DNA from: Candidatus Firestonebacteria bacterium RIFOXYD2_FULL_39_29
Lineage (GTDB): Bacteria; Oederibacteriota; D2-FULL-39-29
Direction of reading: 5' to 3'
Assembly (NCBI GenBank): GCA_001778375.1
Contig: MFGV01000027.1
Span: forward strand, 1-34,887
DNA length: 34,887 bases
The translations under genes and the position numbers were made by a program. Shown in pieces: positions 24,760 to 33,303 of the stretch; position 1 is the stretch's first letter, and the number at the start of each line of letters is the position of its first letter. The notes beneath the pieces are model-generated. The model was not told the origin of the DNA. It did not search any database and was given only the letters and a program-made list of their open reading frames with translations.

Positions 24760-27220
24760 TCTCTTCTTCGTGTTTACATTCTTTATTCAAGCATCTGAAG
24801 TTATCTTTGAACTTTGCCATGACGGCGTAACCGCATTTCGGGCATTTCCTGTCAAGCGGTTTAAGATTACAAATAAAATCGCAATCCGGGTAGTTAGAAC
24901 AACCAAAGAATGTGCCTTTCTTTCCTTTTCTCATAATAACGTCCCCGCCGCAATCCGGCTTAGGACATTTAATACCGATCCCGATGCTCTTCGTATTCTT
25001 ACATTCAGGATATTTTTCACAAGCCATAAACTTTCCAAAACGGCTGAATTTTGTAACCATTCTGCCGCCGCATTCAATCACGTTACCTTCCTGGCCTTCC
25101 GGTGCAGGGGCCTTTTTCGTTACCCTGACCAGCCCTGCGTCAGTTTTTAAATACTTTGCATCACACATCATATTGGTAATTTCTGCTGCTTGCTCTTCTC
25201 CGTCCATAGACTTTGTATTTTTACATATAGGGAATCCCGAGCAGGCAAGAAATCTGCCGCGAGCGCCCCACTTTACTACCATCGTTCTCCCGCAAGGAAC
25301 AAGCTCTTTCTTTTCTTCCTCTGTAAGTCTGGTAAGATCAACAATTCTTTCAAGTACACCTTCAGCATTCTTTTTATATACGGCATCACATAACTGTCCG
25401 GTCTCCCCGTCACGGTCTTTTTTCATACCGCCCATAATATTTGAAGCCTTAAGAAGATCAACAGAGAAAGGACCATAAAATTCTTTTATTACTGATTTCC
25501 AATCATTATCTCCCTCTTCAACTTTATCAAGTTTTCCCTCCATCTTTGCAGTAAACTCAATATTTAGTATATCCGGAAATGTTTTCATAAGTATATCGTC
25601 CACCAACTCCCCGAGTTCTGTCGGCTTAAACCTTTTATCCAGCCGTTCGACATAATTTCTGTCAAGCAGGGTGGAAATAATAGGTGAATAGGTAGACGGC
25701 CGGCCGATATTGTTTTCTTCAAGGGCCTTAACCAAAGAAGCATCATTATATCTCGCAGGAGGTTCGGTAAAATGCTGATTTCCGGTGATTTCCAGCAGGT
25801 CTAATTTCTCCTGCTCTGTCAGTTTAGGAAGTATTTTCTCTTTTGCGGCTTCCTTTTCTTCACCCTCTACCCCCGCCTCACCCTGCTTTTCTTCCTTTTC
25901 CTCGTCTTCCTCAAAGGTGTACACACCAAGAAACCCTTTAAATTTTATAACAGTTCCGCTTGCTCTGAAATTATATATGCCGGCTCCGATATCAGCAGTG
26001 GTAACCTCAAGTATTGCCGGTTTCATCTGACAGGCCACAAATCTCTTCCAGATAAGATCATATAAGCGGTATTGATCCTTGGAAAGGAACTTTTTGATCT
26101 TCTCCGGCTCACGAAGACAGGACGAAGGTCTGATAGCTTCATGCGCATCCTGAGAGTTCTTCTTGTTCTTATAAAAATTAGGTTTTTCCGGAAGATTCTC
26201 CTGTCCGTATTTTTCTCCGATCAGTCCTCTTACTTCGGTAAGCGCTTCCTCAGCAATCCTGACTGAATCTGTTCTCATATATGTTATTAAACCTACTTCC
26301 CCTTCTTCTCCCACATTCAAACCTTCATAGAGCTGCTGGGCTATCATCATGGTCTTTCTTGAAGTAAATCCCAGCTTTTTAGAGGCTTCCTGCTGCAGTG
26401 TAGAGGTAATAAACGGAGCAGGGGAGTACCTGTTTTTTTCTTTGCTTTCTATCTTTTTTACTATAAATGGATGTTTCTGACATTCAGCAACTATCTTATC
26501 GCCCTCTTCTTTTGTAACTATTTTAAACTTTTCACCGTTTATCTGTGTCAGCTTCGCGGTAAACTGGGGAGGGTTTACTCCTTTTAAAAGAGCTTCTATA
26601 GACCAATATTCTTCCGGTTTGAAAGCCGTTATCTCTTTTTCACGCTCGCAAATCATTCTTAAAGCAACAGACTGCACTCTTCCGGCAGAAAGCCCGCTTT
26701 GAACATTCTTCCAAAGGAGAGGCGAAATCATATAACCCACAAGCCGGTCAAGAATTCTTCTGGCCTGCTGGGCATATACAAGGTCCATATCCAAATCTCT
26801 CGGATTTTCAATTGCGGACATAACCGCTTTTTTGGTTATTTCATTGAACACAACTCTGAAGGTCTGTTTAACCTTCACTACTTTCGGTTTAACCGGTATT
26901 TTCTTGCTTTTACTTTTCTTTTCTTCCAAGATAGCATTTCTTAAGTGCCAGCTTATAGCTTCACCTTCTCTGTCAGGGTCGGTAGCCAGATAGACAATCT
27001 CGCATTTTTCGGCTGCTTCTTTTATATCCTTTAATATCTTTGCCTTATCCCTCATAACTATATATTTTGGCTCAAAATCCGTATCAACTTCTATACCGAT
27101 CCTGCTTTTCGGAAGATCAATTATATGCCCCATCGAGGCCTTAACAATATAATCTTTCCCTAAAAACTTGGAGATGGTATGAACCTTGGTTGGTGACTCC
27201 ACTATAATAAGTTTTTTCAA
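24743..27220 (-). CDS. topA: DNA topoisomerase I
   Basis: 825 residues, type IA. It relaxes negative supercoils. TOPRIM domain with Glu8 (VESPTKV) and DPDREGEA (81-88); active-site Tyr314 in ITYMRTDS; C-terminal zinc ribbons. The last two ribbons have complete cysteine sets (CPKPDC...CSNYPDC and CPKCG...CLNKEC); the first two have lost one cysteine of the first knuckle (single PCG and ECGG), so may not bind zinc. An acidic, Glu/Lys-rich insert of about 25 residues lies near 445-475. The start is TTG at 27220, with AAGGAG 8 nt upstream. It lies between dprA (138-bp gap) and xer (overlap). Confidence 0.97.
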   Translation of the reverse strand: MKKLIIVESPTKVHTISKFLGKDYIVKASMGHIIDLPKSRIGIEVDTDFEPKYIVMRDKAKILKDIKEAAEKCEIVYLATDPDREGEAISWHLRNAILEEKKSKSKKIPVKPKVVKVKQTFRVVFNEITKKAVMSAIENPRDLDMDLVYAQQARRILDRLVGYMISPLLWKNVQSGLSAGRVQSVALRMICEREKEITAFKPEEYWSIEALLKGVNPPQFTAKLTQINGEKFKIVTKEEGDKIVAECQKHPFIVKKIESKEKNRYSPAPFITSTLQQEASKKLGFTSRKTMMIAQQLYEGLNVGEEGEVGLITYMRTDSVRIAEEALTEVRGLIGEKYGQENLPEKPNFYKNKKNSQDAHEAIRPSSCLREPEKIKKFLSKDQYRLYDLIWKRFVACQMKPAILEVTTADIGAGIYNFRASGTVIKFKGFLGVYTFEEDEEKEEKQGEAGVEGEEKEAAKEKILPKLTEQEKLDLLEITGNQHFTEPPARYNDASLVKALEENNIGRPSTYSPIISTLLDRNYVERLDKRFKPTELGELVDDILMKTFPDILNIEFTAKMEGKLDKVEEGDNDWKSVIKEFYGPFSVDLLKASNIMGGMKKDRDGETGQLCDAVYKKNAEGVLERIVDLTRLTEEEKKELVPCGRTMVVKWGARGRFLACSGFPICKNTKSMDGEEQAAEITNMMCDAKYLKTDAGLVRVTKKAPAPEGQEGNVIECGGRMVTKFSRFGKFMACEKYPECKNTKSIGIGIKCPKPDCGGDVIMRKGKKGTFFGCSNYPDCDFICNLKPLDRKCPKCGYAVMAKFKDNFRCLNKECKHEEENAAAN

Positions 27221-27292
27221 AGTAAGCTCCTTTTTACTCTTATTAAAATTAGATTTTTGTTAAACACTTACTACTTAGATATAACATTATGT

Positions 27293-27320
27293 CAGTTTAC
27301 AGTGTACAGTTTACCGTTCT
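27293..27320 (+). repeat. Period-7 array between dprA and topA
   Basis: CAGTTTA, CAGTGTA, CAGTTTA, CCGTTCT: four 7-bp units, the only array in the dprA-topA gap. Confidence 0.6.
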
Positions 27321-27358
27321 TGCTGCGCATCCGATCATCAGAGCCTCTGCGCCTCCGG

Positions 27359-28417
27359 CTACATCTTCACAAACATCTTACCCGGAAACTGTTTTATAAA
27401 TCCTTTTATTTCCAGATTGATCAGGGCGGTTGCAAGCGGCCCGGCTTCTATTTTTGTAATATTTATTATTTCATCTATGTGCGCAGGTTCATTGTTAATA
27501 ACACTAAAAACCTTGTTTTCAAGATCACTAAGCGCTACCGTTTCCAGCTCCGCCTGTCCTTTTTTATTTAAAAATTCTTCAGGAAGAACATCTTTCAGCT
27601 CTTCAAGTATATCTTCAACGGACATCACAAGTTTTGCCCCCTGTTTTATCAGTCCGTTCGGGCCTTTACTTTCTTCACTCGTAATATTACCGGGAAGGGC
27701 AAATACTTCTCTATTTTGTTCAAGCGCGTATCTTGCAGTAATAAGAGCTCCGCTTTTTTCTCCCGCCTCTATAACCAAAGTACCAAGAGTCATTCCGCTT
27801 ATGATCCTGTTCCTTCTCGGAAAATTAAACTTATCCGGCTCAGTAAGCATTGAAAACTCACTAATGACGGCACCGGAGGTTGTAATCTCCTTCGCAAGAT
27901 TCCTATTCTCCGGCGGATATAACTTGCCAAACCCGCTGCCCAAAACCGCGATATTTCTTCCTTTAACTCCGACTGCCGCACTATGACAGACGGTATCAAC
28001 TCCGCGGGCCAGACCGCTAATCACGGTAAAACCTCTTTCGATAAGTCTTAGCGTGAACTTCTCAGCGCAAATCTTTCCGTAATTTGTCGGGTTCCGGCAG
28101 CCTACTATACCGATGGAGATTCCGTCTTCCGGCTTTAAGGTCCCTTTAACGTAAAGCACATAAGGCGGATCACTTATATATTTCAAAGAAGAAGGATACT
28201 CCTCGTCCATTATCGTGACCACTCTGACTTCATATTTCTTAAGCATTTTAAGCTCTTCATCCAGCTCTTTGTGGAGGTTCTTCTTGCTGTTAGAAAGTTT
28301 TTCAATATCTTCCTGCTTAATATTGTTTAAAGCGCCATACTTATCCATTAATTTCCTGAAAGCCAGAGGCGTAATGCCGGCCAGATTAAATAAAATCAAT
28401 CTTTCCGTAACAGTCAT
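27359..28417 (-). CDS. dprA: DNA-processing protein DprA (Smf)
   Basis: 352 residues. It protects incoming single-stranded DNA and loads RecA during transformation. N-terminal SAM-like helices, then the Rossmann-like core: GCRNPT (106-111, in place of the usual GSR), ISGLARGVDTVCH (133-145), FPRRNRIISG (199-208) and SGALITA (222-228). A C-terminal winged helix (about 295-352) completes the long form. GGAG lies 9 nt before the ATG, which overlaps the small upstream gene's stop (TAATG). A comEB-like gene is also in the window, but no other competence gene is seen. Confidence 0.95.
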   Translation of the reverse strand: MTVTERLILFNLAGITPLAFRKLMDKYGALNNIKQEDIEKLSNSKKNLHKELDEELKMLKKYEVRVVTIMDEEYPSSLKYISDPPYVLYVKGTLKPEDGISIGIVGCRNPTNYGKICAEKFTLRLIERGFTVISGLARGVDTVCHSAAVGVKGRNIAVLGSGFGKLYPPENRNLAKEITTSGAVISEFSMLTEPDKFNFPRRNRIISGMTLGTLVIEAGEKSGALITARYALEQNREVFALPGNITSEESKGPNGLIKQGAKLVMSVEDILEELKDVLPEEFLNKKGQAELETVALSDLENKVFSVINNEPAHIDEIINITKIEAGPLATALINLEIKGFIKQFPGKMFVKM

Positions 28418-28632
28418 TATAAATACTCCGTATTGCCTGAACTTTTCTTCTTTTGCTGTATTGATTTTTCCTGCTTATTTTCTTCCGAATTATCAGTTAA
28501 TCTTCTCTCTATCAATCTAAGCTTCTTTTTTGAGGCTTCAATTTTTTCAAGCATAATTTTATTAGCAGGATCTTTAGCCAGAATCCGCTCGCACAACTCC
28601 ACAGTTTTAAGTAAATCCTCTCTTTCGTTCAT
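28417..28632 (-). CDS. Small charged helical protein, unknown function
   Basis: 71 residues, not recognised. It is predicted largely helical: the first 45 residues (LLKTVELCERILAKDP and EKIEASKKKLRLIERRL) have heptad-like spacing, and the tail is rich in Lys, Gln, Glu and Ser. It is convincing as a gene because both ends are coupled: its ATG overlaps the stop of the STAS/HATPase gene (ATGA) and its TAA overlaps the dprA start (TAATG). The frame is too short to assign. Being in the partner-switch operon suggests a regulatory or scaffolding role, but that is only a guess from position. Confidence 0.7.
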   Translation of the reverse strand: MNEREDLLKTVELCERILAKDPANKIMLEKIEASKKKLRLIERRLTDNSEENKQEKSIQQKKKSSGNTEYL

Positions 28633-29600
28633 ATAATCTTTATATATGCTTCACCTTTTTTATCGCTGTCTTTTTTTATTTTTGTAAGGATAAGTTTATT
28701 CTCAACTCCGGATACAGGCGAATAGCTTACCGTGTCCATTGATTTTTTTATAATATACTGTCCCCGCCCCCTATAAGGTCCCTTGCTGGAAAAAAATGAA
28801 TTCCCGGGGAGTTTCTGCATATCAAAAGATTTCCCCTTGTCAGTAATCGTTATTATCAATTTATCATCTTCTGTTGATACATTTATACCGATAGATTTCG
28901 TAACATCAAAATTATAACCGTGCTCAATAATATTCGTAATGGATTCATCCAATGCAAGTTCTATATCATGTATCGAATCCTCAAAGAACCCCTCACGCAC
29001 AGCAAGGGCCCCCACCACCCGCCTGATCGGAGTAATGTAGCTTATATCCGCTTTGATCCACATGTCCATCTTTGAAACAACACCTCCCGCCTTTTCTCTT
29101 TCAAGAGGTTCGATTTTCAATTTTTCATCTATATAAAATATCATACCGCATTTAGGACATTTGTAGATATTCTGAGTATCAATAACTGCTTTAAATACAC
29201 AACCGGGACATTTAACTTCAGAAGGCAAACTCTCCTGTTTTTTTACGATGTTTTCAAAACTTTTATAAGCGGCGGCCTCTTCCGTATGAATATCTAAAAG
29301 TTTTGCCACCCCGCAAAGATCCAGGACTTTAAGTACCCGGGAACTGACATTCGTAAGCTTTAAAGCACCTTCTTTTTCTTTTAGTCTTTCAAAACTCTCG
29401 CTCACTACCGAAATACCCGCGGAAGAAAGATACTCGAGCTCCCTCATATTAAATATTATTTTATTAAAACCATCCTTTAACAGGCCGTCTACGGTTTCCA
29501 CAAGTTTATATGATGTCGCAGAGTCAAGATACCCTTTTATTACAACTATTACCGGGTTTTCTTTCCCTTCTTTTTTTAATTCAATTATTACATCTTCCAT
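28629..29600 (-). CDS. Fused STAS antagonist / zinc ribbon / HATPase anti-sigma-like protein
   Basis: 323 residues in three parts. Residues 1-112 are a STAS (RsbV/SpoIIAA-like) domain with Ser60 in LSSAGIS, aligned with the phosphorylated serine of SpoIIAA. Residues 131-151 form a four-cysteine zinc ribbon (Cys131, Cys134, Cys148, Cys151). Residues 180-310 are a GHKL ATPase of the RsbW type, with the N-box ALDESITNIIEHGY (216-229), the TDKG metal box (253-256) and the GRGQYII glycine-rich lid (288-294). In Firmicutes the antagonist and the kinase are separate proteins that switch partners; here they are one chain. The gene starts directly after the SpoIIE-type phosphatase stop, which would be the enzyme that dephosphorylates the serine. 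No sigma factor is in the window. Confidence 0.88.
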   Translation of the reverse strand: MEDVIIELKKEGKENPVIVVIKGYLDSATSYKLVETVDGLLKDGFNKIIFNMRELEYLSSAGISVVSESFERLKEKEGALKLTNVSSRVLKVLDLCGVAKLLDIHTEEAAAYKSFENIVKKQESLPSEVKCPGCVFKAVIDTQNIYKCPKCGMIFYIDEKLKIEPLEREKAGGVVSKMDMWIKADISYITPIRRVVGALAVREGFFEDSIHDIELALDESITNIIEHGYNFDVTKSIGINVSTEDDKLIITITDKGKSFDMQKLPGNSFFSSKGPYRGRGQYIIKKSMDTVSYSPVSGVENKLILTKIKKDSDKKGEAYIKII

Positions 29601-31067
29601 TCAGACACACCTTATGGTTATAATTGTCATATCATCACTTTGCTGAGTTTCACCTGTAAATCCCAGAATATCCGTTTTCAAGGCTTCTAATGCGGCATTT
29701 GCAGATAAAGTCCTGCTATTTTTACATATTTGAATAAGCCTTTCAAACCCGTATTCCTCTTTCTTTGCATTCATAGCTTCGTTAACCCCGTCTGTATATA
29801 ATACTAAAAGGTCACCTTTATTTACACTAAATTCTTTTACTTCCAAACTGCCTTCAAAGACCCCTTGCGAAACCATCCCCATGGCAATCCCTGTAGTCTT
29901 TATTTGTTCAACCTCTCCGTCTTCTTTCACTATTATAAGAGGAAGATGTCCGGCATCAGAAAAAGCTGCTTTAAAATTAAAAGCATCTAAAGTAAGAAAC
30001 CCCAATGTTACAAACATCCCTCTGGAAGTATCGGCTTTGAACATTATACCGGTATTCAACATTACGTCACGCAAGTTAATTGAACTTTTGACATTTGCCC
30101 GGAGAATTGACCTTATGGTTGCCATTCCGAGTGCCGCCGGAACACCTTTCCCTGAAACATCAGCAACCGCGACACCAAGCTTGGTGTCGGAAAGTTTGAT
30201 AAAATCATAATAATCCCCGCCCACATCTTTAGCCGATCTGTAATAAGAGGCTATTTCAAAACCCTTAAGCTCCGGAACTTCAGACGGAAGAAGAGACATT
30301 TGAATTTGCTGCGCAATTTTCAATTCATGCTGTAACTTTTCTTTCTCAAGTTTCTCTGCTTCGGCTTTCAACAAGTTTGCAGTCATTTCATTAAAAGCAT
30401 CCGCAAACTTTTCCAGTTCATCACCTGTCTTTACTTTAACCTTAAAATCAAGATTTCCCGACCCGATCTTCCTGACACCTTCCGAAAGAAGATTTACCGC
30501 CCTCAAGGAATATCCTATTGAAAATATGGAAAATAATATACCTGCAATAAGTACCAGCAGCGTGATGGTTAAAATAATACTTCTGATATTGGAAACGGCT
30601 TTTTGTATCTCCTCATCAGAAAACCCTACAACCACATATCCTATCTTTTTTTTAGAAGCAATAAGAGAAGACGTTACTTTAATAACCTTAAATTCCGCGT
30701 TTTCCTCAAGTGACAAGATAAGATTGTCTGACAAATCCGGGCTGCCTTTCAAAAGCTTCATATCAGTATGAGAAAGAAGGAGCCCTTTTGAATTATAAAC
30801 TCCGGCAAAAACAACAGAGGAGTCATTTTTCACCTTATCCATGTATGAAGCCAAAAGCATTTCATCCCCAATAAGTACGCTTTCTGCCGCATTACTTGCC
30901 AGATTAGCAACAAGCGCCTCCCCCTTCTTTTTAAGCTCAATTTCAAGATAAGGCCGAAGCTTGGATATTATCACCTGCCCCGTTACAATAAGAATTGCAA
31001 CAAGAAAAACACTTAAGAATAAAGTGAATTTAACTCTTAAACTTATGAACCTCTTAGTTTTCATCAT
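29601..31067 (-). CDS. Membrane SpoIIE/RsbU-type serine phosphatase with HAMP domain
   Basis: 488 residues. TM1 is about 14-36, followed by an extracytoplasmic sensor of about 125 residues, TM2 about 163-185, a HAMP linker (186-235) and the PP2C-like SpoIIE domain. Metal-binding aspartates are Asp285 (GGDYYDF), Asp303 (VADVSGKG), Asp426 (LYTDG) and Asp478/479 (SDDM). It should dephosphorylate a STAS domain such as the one encoded immediately downstream, in response to an external or membrane signal; the signal cannot be told. The start at 31067 or the next Met codon lacks a clear ribosome site. Its promoter is strong and overlaps a palindrome (31093-31109). Confidence 0.92.
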   Translation of the reverse strand: MMKTKRFISLRVKFTLFLSVFLVAILIVTGQVIISKLRPYLEIELKKKGEALVANLASNAAESVLIGDEMLLASYMDKVKNDSSVVFAGVYNSKGLLLSHTDMKLLKGSPDLSDNLILSLEENAEFKVIKVTSSLIASKKKIGYVVVGFSDEEIQKAVSNIRSIILTITLLVLIAGILFSIFSIGYSLRAVNLLSEGVRKIGSGNLDFKVKVKTGDELEKFADAFNEMTANLLKAEAEKLEKEKLQHELKIAQQIQMSLLPSEVPELKGFEIASYYRSAKDVGGDYYDFIKLSDTKLGVAVADVSGKGVPAALGMATIRSILRANVKSSINLRDVMLNTGIMFKADTSRGMFVTLGFLTLDAFNFKAAFSDAGHLPLIIVKEDGEVEQIKTTGIAMGMVSQGVFEGSLEVKEFSVNKGDLLVLYTDGVNEAMNAKKEEYGFERLIQICKNSRTLSANAALEALKTDILGFTGETQQSDDMTIITIRCV

Positions 31068-31092
31068 TATTTGGCTATATGCCCTGTAGTCC

Positions 31093-31109
31093 CTACTATA
31101 TTATAGTAG
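31093..31109. promoter_or_regulatory. 17-bp perfect palindrome over the -10 of the phosphatase promoter
   Basis: CTACTATA and TATAGTAG flank one central T. It covers the -10 and the start site of the promoter at 31100-31127, so it is a candidate operator. An A/T-rich -10 flank could produce part of this symmetry by chance. Confidence 0.45.
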
Positions 31110-31127
31110 AAGACCGCTATTTGTCAA
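31100..31127 (-). promoter_or_regulatory. Consensus promoter of the phosphatase-dprA-topA-xer operon
   Basis: On the minus strand a perfect TTGACA (31127-31122) and a perfect TATAAT (31105-31100) are 16 bp apart. The predicted start is near 31093 and the leader about 25 nt. Confidence 0.75.
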
Positions 31128-31219
31128 ATAATAATTTAAGGGAGAAGTACTTAAGATATATGGCTATATAAGAAGAAGTTAAGCAGATTAATATTCAAAC
31201 TATTAGAAACTATCCATTC

Positions 31220-31369
31220 TCAGAAATTCATCATGACGGTTATTTCCGTAATTTTGTAGTTGCCAGATTCATCGGGCGCCTTAAAAACGCTCAATAGTCG
31301 AGTAGAACAATGGCGCTTAAAGTTTAGGTCAGGAAGTATCTGTTTCTGCCTCTTTCGATTGCCAGTGCC
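31220..31369 (-). pseudogene. Possible 3' remnant of a disrupted gene
   Basis: An open frame of 49 codons without a start runs from just past intron domain V to a TGA at 31220-31222. Its last 22 residues (VFKAPDESGNY then KITEITVMMNF) have the look of a protein C terminus. It may be the 3' exon of a gene into which the group II intron inserted. The evidence is composition and position only; chance is a real alternative for so short a frame. Confidence 0.25.
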
Positions 31370-31379
31370 TTAGTATCCC

Positions 31380-32086
31380 AACCGTGCTTCGTTTCCATCA
31401 TCCCCTCTAAAATTCCGTACGGTGAGTTTTCCCCAGTACGGCTTCAAACATAGGCTCCGTCTGTTTCAGTTATAGCCTTCCCTTTCGGTTTACTATAACC
31501 TTCGTTCATTTATTCAGTGTTTCGGCATTAATTCTTGTCTGTTTAGTAGCCTTTCGGCAAATCAGACCGCCTTCCACTTTTCCATGAACCGCCTACATCC
31601 AGAGGTGCTTTGCTCGGCAAAGTTATGTTGTCTTTACCTTTTTCGCTACTACCACCTCATCCGCCAGTCTGACAAACATTCTCTGCTTTCCTGTTTTACA
31701 GTTATACAGAGAACCTTTTGTTCATCAGACCTTCCTCACTTTGATTGCTAATCCTTTCCTGATTGTCATCCCTCTTACCCCGAAGAGATTGCCGACTGCT
31801 TACCTCTAATTCTTCATCGTCAATTCCAGTCATCACCCCTCAATTACGGGCTTGACTCTCTTATCCCCACTGTCAGTTTATTTCGTGGGCGTAGTTCACG
31901 AGGCTAACTTTGGTTCGTTTCACTATGACCCTCAGGATTGCTCACTCCGCCTGACACAGAATTTTTACTTCCGAGCTTTCAATTGTAAAGTCGCCTTTAC
32001 AATTGTCGGATATAACTACGGTGCCGATTAGAGTACTGCACCGAGAGGACTTTCACCTCCTGGACTAACAATTTTATGAGCTGCAC
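31380..32086 (-). mobile_element. Group II intron without an encoded reverse transcriptase
   Basis: A gene-free block of about 700 bp that reads, on the minus strand, like a bacterial group II ribozyme. The 5' end is near GTGCAGC at 32086, similar to the GUGYG intron start, followed by the GGAGGTGAAAGTCC segment and a GGTGC...GGCACC stem. Domain I words such as GTGAAACGAACCAAAG and GAGGTGGTAGTAGCGAA follow. Domain V is at 31411-31445. The 3' end is not fixed; domain VI should lie just beyond 31411. No reverse transcriptase frame exists anywhere in it (a full intron would be about 2-2.5 kb), so it is an ORF-less intron dependent on a maturase elsewhere, or a relic. Confidence 0.72.
31411..31445 (-). 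ncRNA. Group II intron domain V
   Basis: Reading on the minus strand, AGCCGTAC and GTACGG form the lower and upper helix around a GGGGAAAACTC internal part, with the catalytic AGC triad at the 5' side. This matches the conserved ~34-nt domain V of bacterial group II introns in size, pairing and tetraloop. Confidence 0.75.
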
Positions 32087-32277
32087 AATTGAGCAACTAC
32101 AAGAAAAATCACATACTTTTTCCTTCCTGAGGAATTTCTAATCCATTCTTTATATTCTTGCATTTTGCTTGGGTTTATGTAAAACCCACTGAAAGAAACC
32201 AACAAAAATGGACATCCAAAACACAAAAACACTTTTATTTGCTAATAAATACGAGAAAATCCCGGAAAATTATCTTT

Positions 32278-32328
32278 TCATCCCGAAATAAATAAATACA
32301 AAATTATCGAATGTTTATTCCGCCACAT
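32278..32328 (-). other. 16-codon signal-peptide-like ORF upstream of the intron
   Basis: Following the HEAT-like gene, an ATG at 32328 with GGAGG 8 nt upstream opens 16 codons (MWRNKHSIILYLFIS, Gly, stop). Basic N terminus then hydrophobic core, like the beginning of a signal peptide. It could be the 5' stump of the gene broken by the intron or a chance ORF. The rest of 32087-32346 shows no gene. Confidence 0.3.
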
Positions 32329-32346
32329 GTTTTATGCCTCCATAAC

Positions 32347-33117
32347 TTATTCTTTATCTTCTTTCTTTATTCTGCGATTCTCTATACCCTTTAATTCATT
32401 TTCTATACTTTTATCCCTTGGTTTTCTTAAGTCCCTTTTGTGTCCCTTTATTCTTAAATATGCTTTATATGCTTTCTTTCTTATGTTGTAATCTTTTAAA
32501 CATAATAATTTTTCAACCACTTTTACAACGATTTGATCATCTTCATAATCTAGTGCTTTTATAAACAATGCTTGAAGCTCTTCGTTTACTAGTATCTCCT
32601 CAACTCCAGGATACGCAAATTGACCTTCGTTTTTTGCTAATTCGTCTACAACCTTATATGCAATTTCTTTTTCTCCAAGATAATAAAGCGCACGAGCTGC
32701 ATCTGCTCTCATATCTGTTTTTCCATTTCCCTTCTTCTTTGCAAGCCGCTTTAATTCTTCAATATATCTTTTATCTTTAATTAACCCAGCCTTATTTAAC
32801 TTAGACAAGCTCGCCATTGCCATTACTCTTACTTGCCCATCTTCTTTTTCATTGGACAGCATATTTAGCAAGAAATCCACGGCTTTTATGTCTTTTGTAT
32901 ATCCAAGTGCAATAGCACATAAATACCGATGTGGTGCTACATCAAGAGGAGTTTCTGGCGGATATTTATCTAGTTCAGACCCCTTAATTATTTCATCTGC
33001 AGTCTCTCGTTTATATTTTTCTATATCTTCTTGAGAAAATTGAATCCCATATACATTCCAAGAAAATATTCCAACCACCAACATAATGATTATTAATATA
33101 TTTCTCATATTCTCCAA
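32347..33117 (-). CDS. Exported HEAT-repeat-like protein
   Basis: 256 residues. The N terminus (about 1-24) is a signal peptide: MRNILIIIMLVVGIFS core and a small-residue cleavage region near VYG. The mature part is all helical with HEAT-like pairs, for example APHRYLCAIALGYTKDIKAVDFLLNML (62-88) and VRVMAMASLSKLNKAGL (96-112). The C-terminal 40 residues are strongly Lys/Arg/Glu-rich. It has no catalytic motif, so a role as a scaffold in the periplasm or on the surface is likely; function is unknown. Start: Met1 with GGAGGATTGGAG upstream; Met4 is also possible. It follows a LolA-like remnant by 6 bp, suggesting a former envelope operon. Confidence 0.7.
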   Translation of the reverse strand: MENMRNILIIIMLVVGIFSWNVYGIQFSQEDIEKYKRETADEIIKGSELDKYPPETPLDVAPHRYLCAIALGYTKDIKAVDFLLNMLSNEKEDGQVRVMAMASLSKLNKAGLIKDKRYIEELKRLAKKKGNGKTDMRADAARALYYLGEKEIAYKVVDELAKNEGQFAYPGVEEILVNEELQALFIKALDYEDDQIVVKVVEKLLCLKDYNIRKKAYKAYLRIKGHKRDLRKPRDKSIENELKGIENRRIKKEDKE

Positions 33118-33123
33118 TCCTCC

Positions 33124-33303
33124 CTAAAACTTAAATTCATTATCGTCTATTCCTTTGTTAATTTTTATATCCTCATAAATTGTTTCTGTTTTAGTAGTTT
33201 CACGTTGTTCGGTTGTTTTCATATTTTCGTTCTTATTCAGCTTCATTACCTCCGGCGCCAACCCCCTTGTAATATTTACTTCAGTTGTAACTTTCAACGG
33301 CAG
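33124..33303 (-). pseudogene. C-terminal remnant of a LolA-like envelope protein
   Basis: An open frame of 59 codons without a good start (the in-frame ATG at 33246 has its ribosome site too close). The peptide contains two related segments, VNITRGLAPEVMKL and IKINKGIDDNEFKF, which is the pattern seen at the end of outer membrane lipoprotein-sorting (LolA/DUF-type) proteins. The N-terminal two-thirds of such a protein is absent upstream, so it is probably a gene fragment. A genuine short protein from ATG 33246 (40 residues) is an alternative. Confidence 0.4.

Noticed and set aside
27417-27986. 189-codon plus-strand ORF
   Set aside because: Antisense shadow of dprA, whose motifs are all present on the minus strand.
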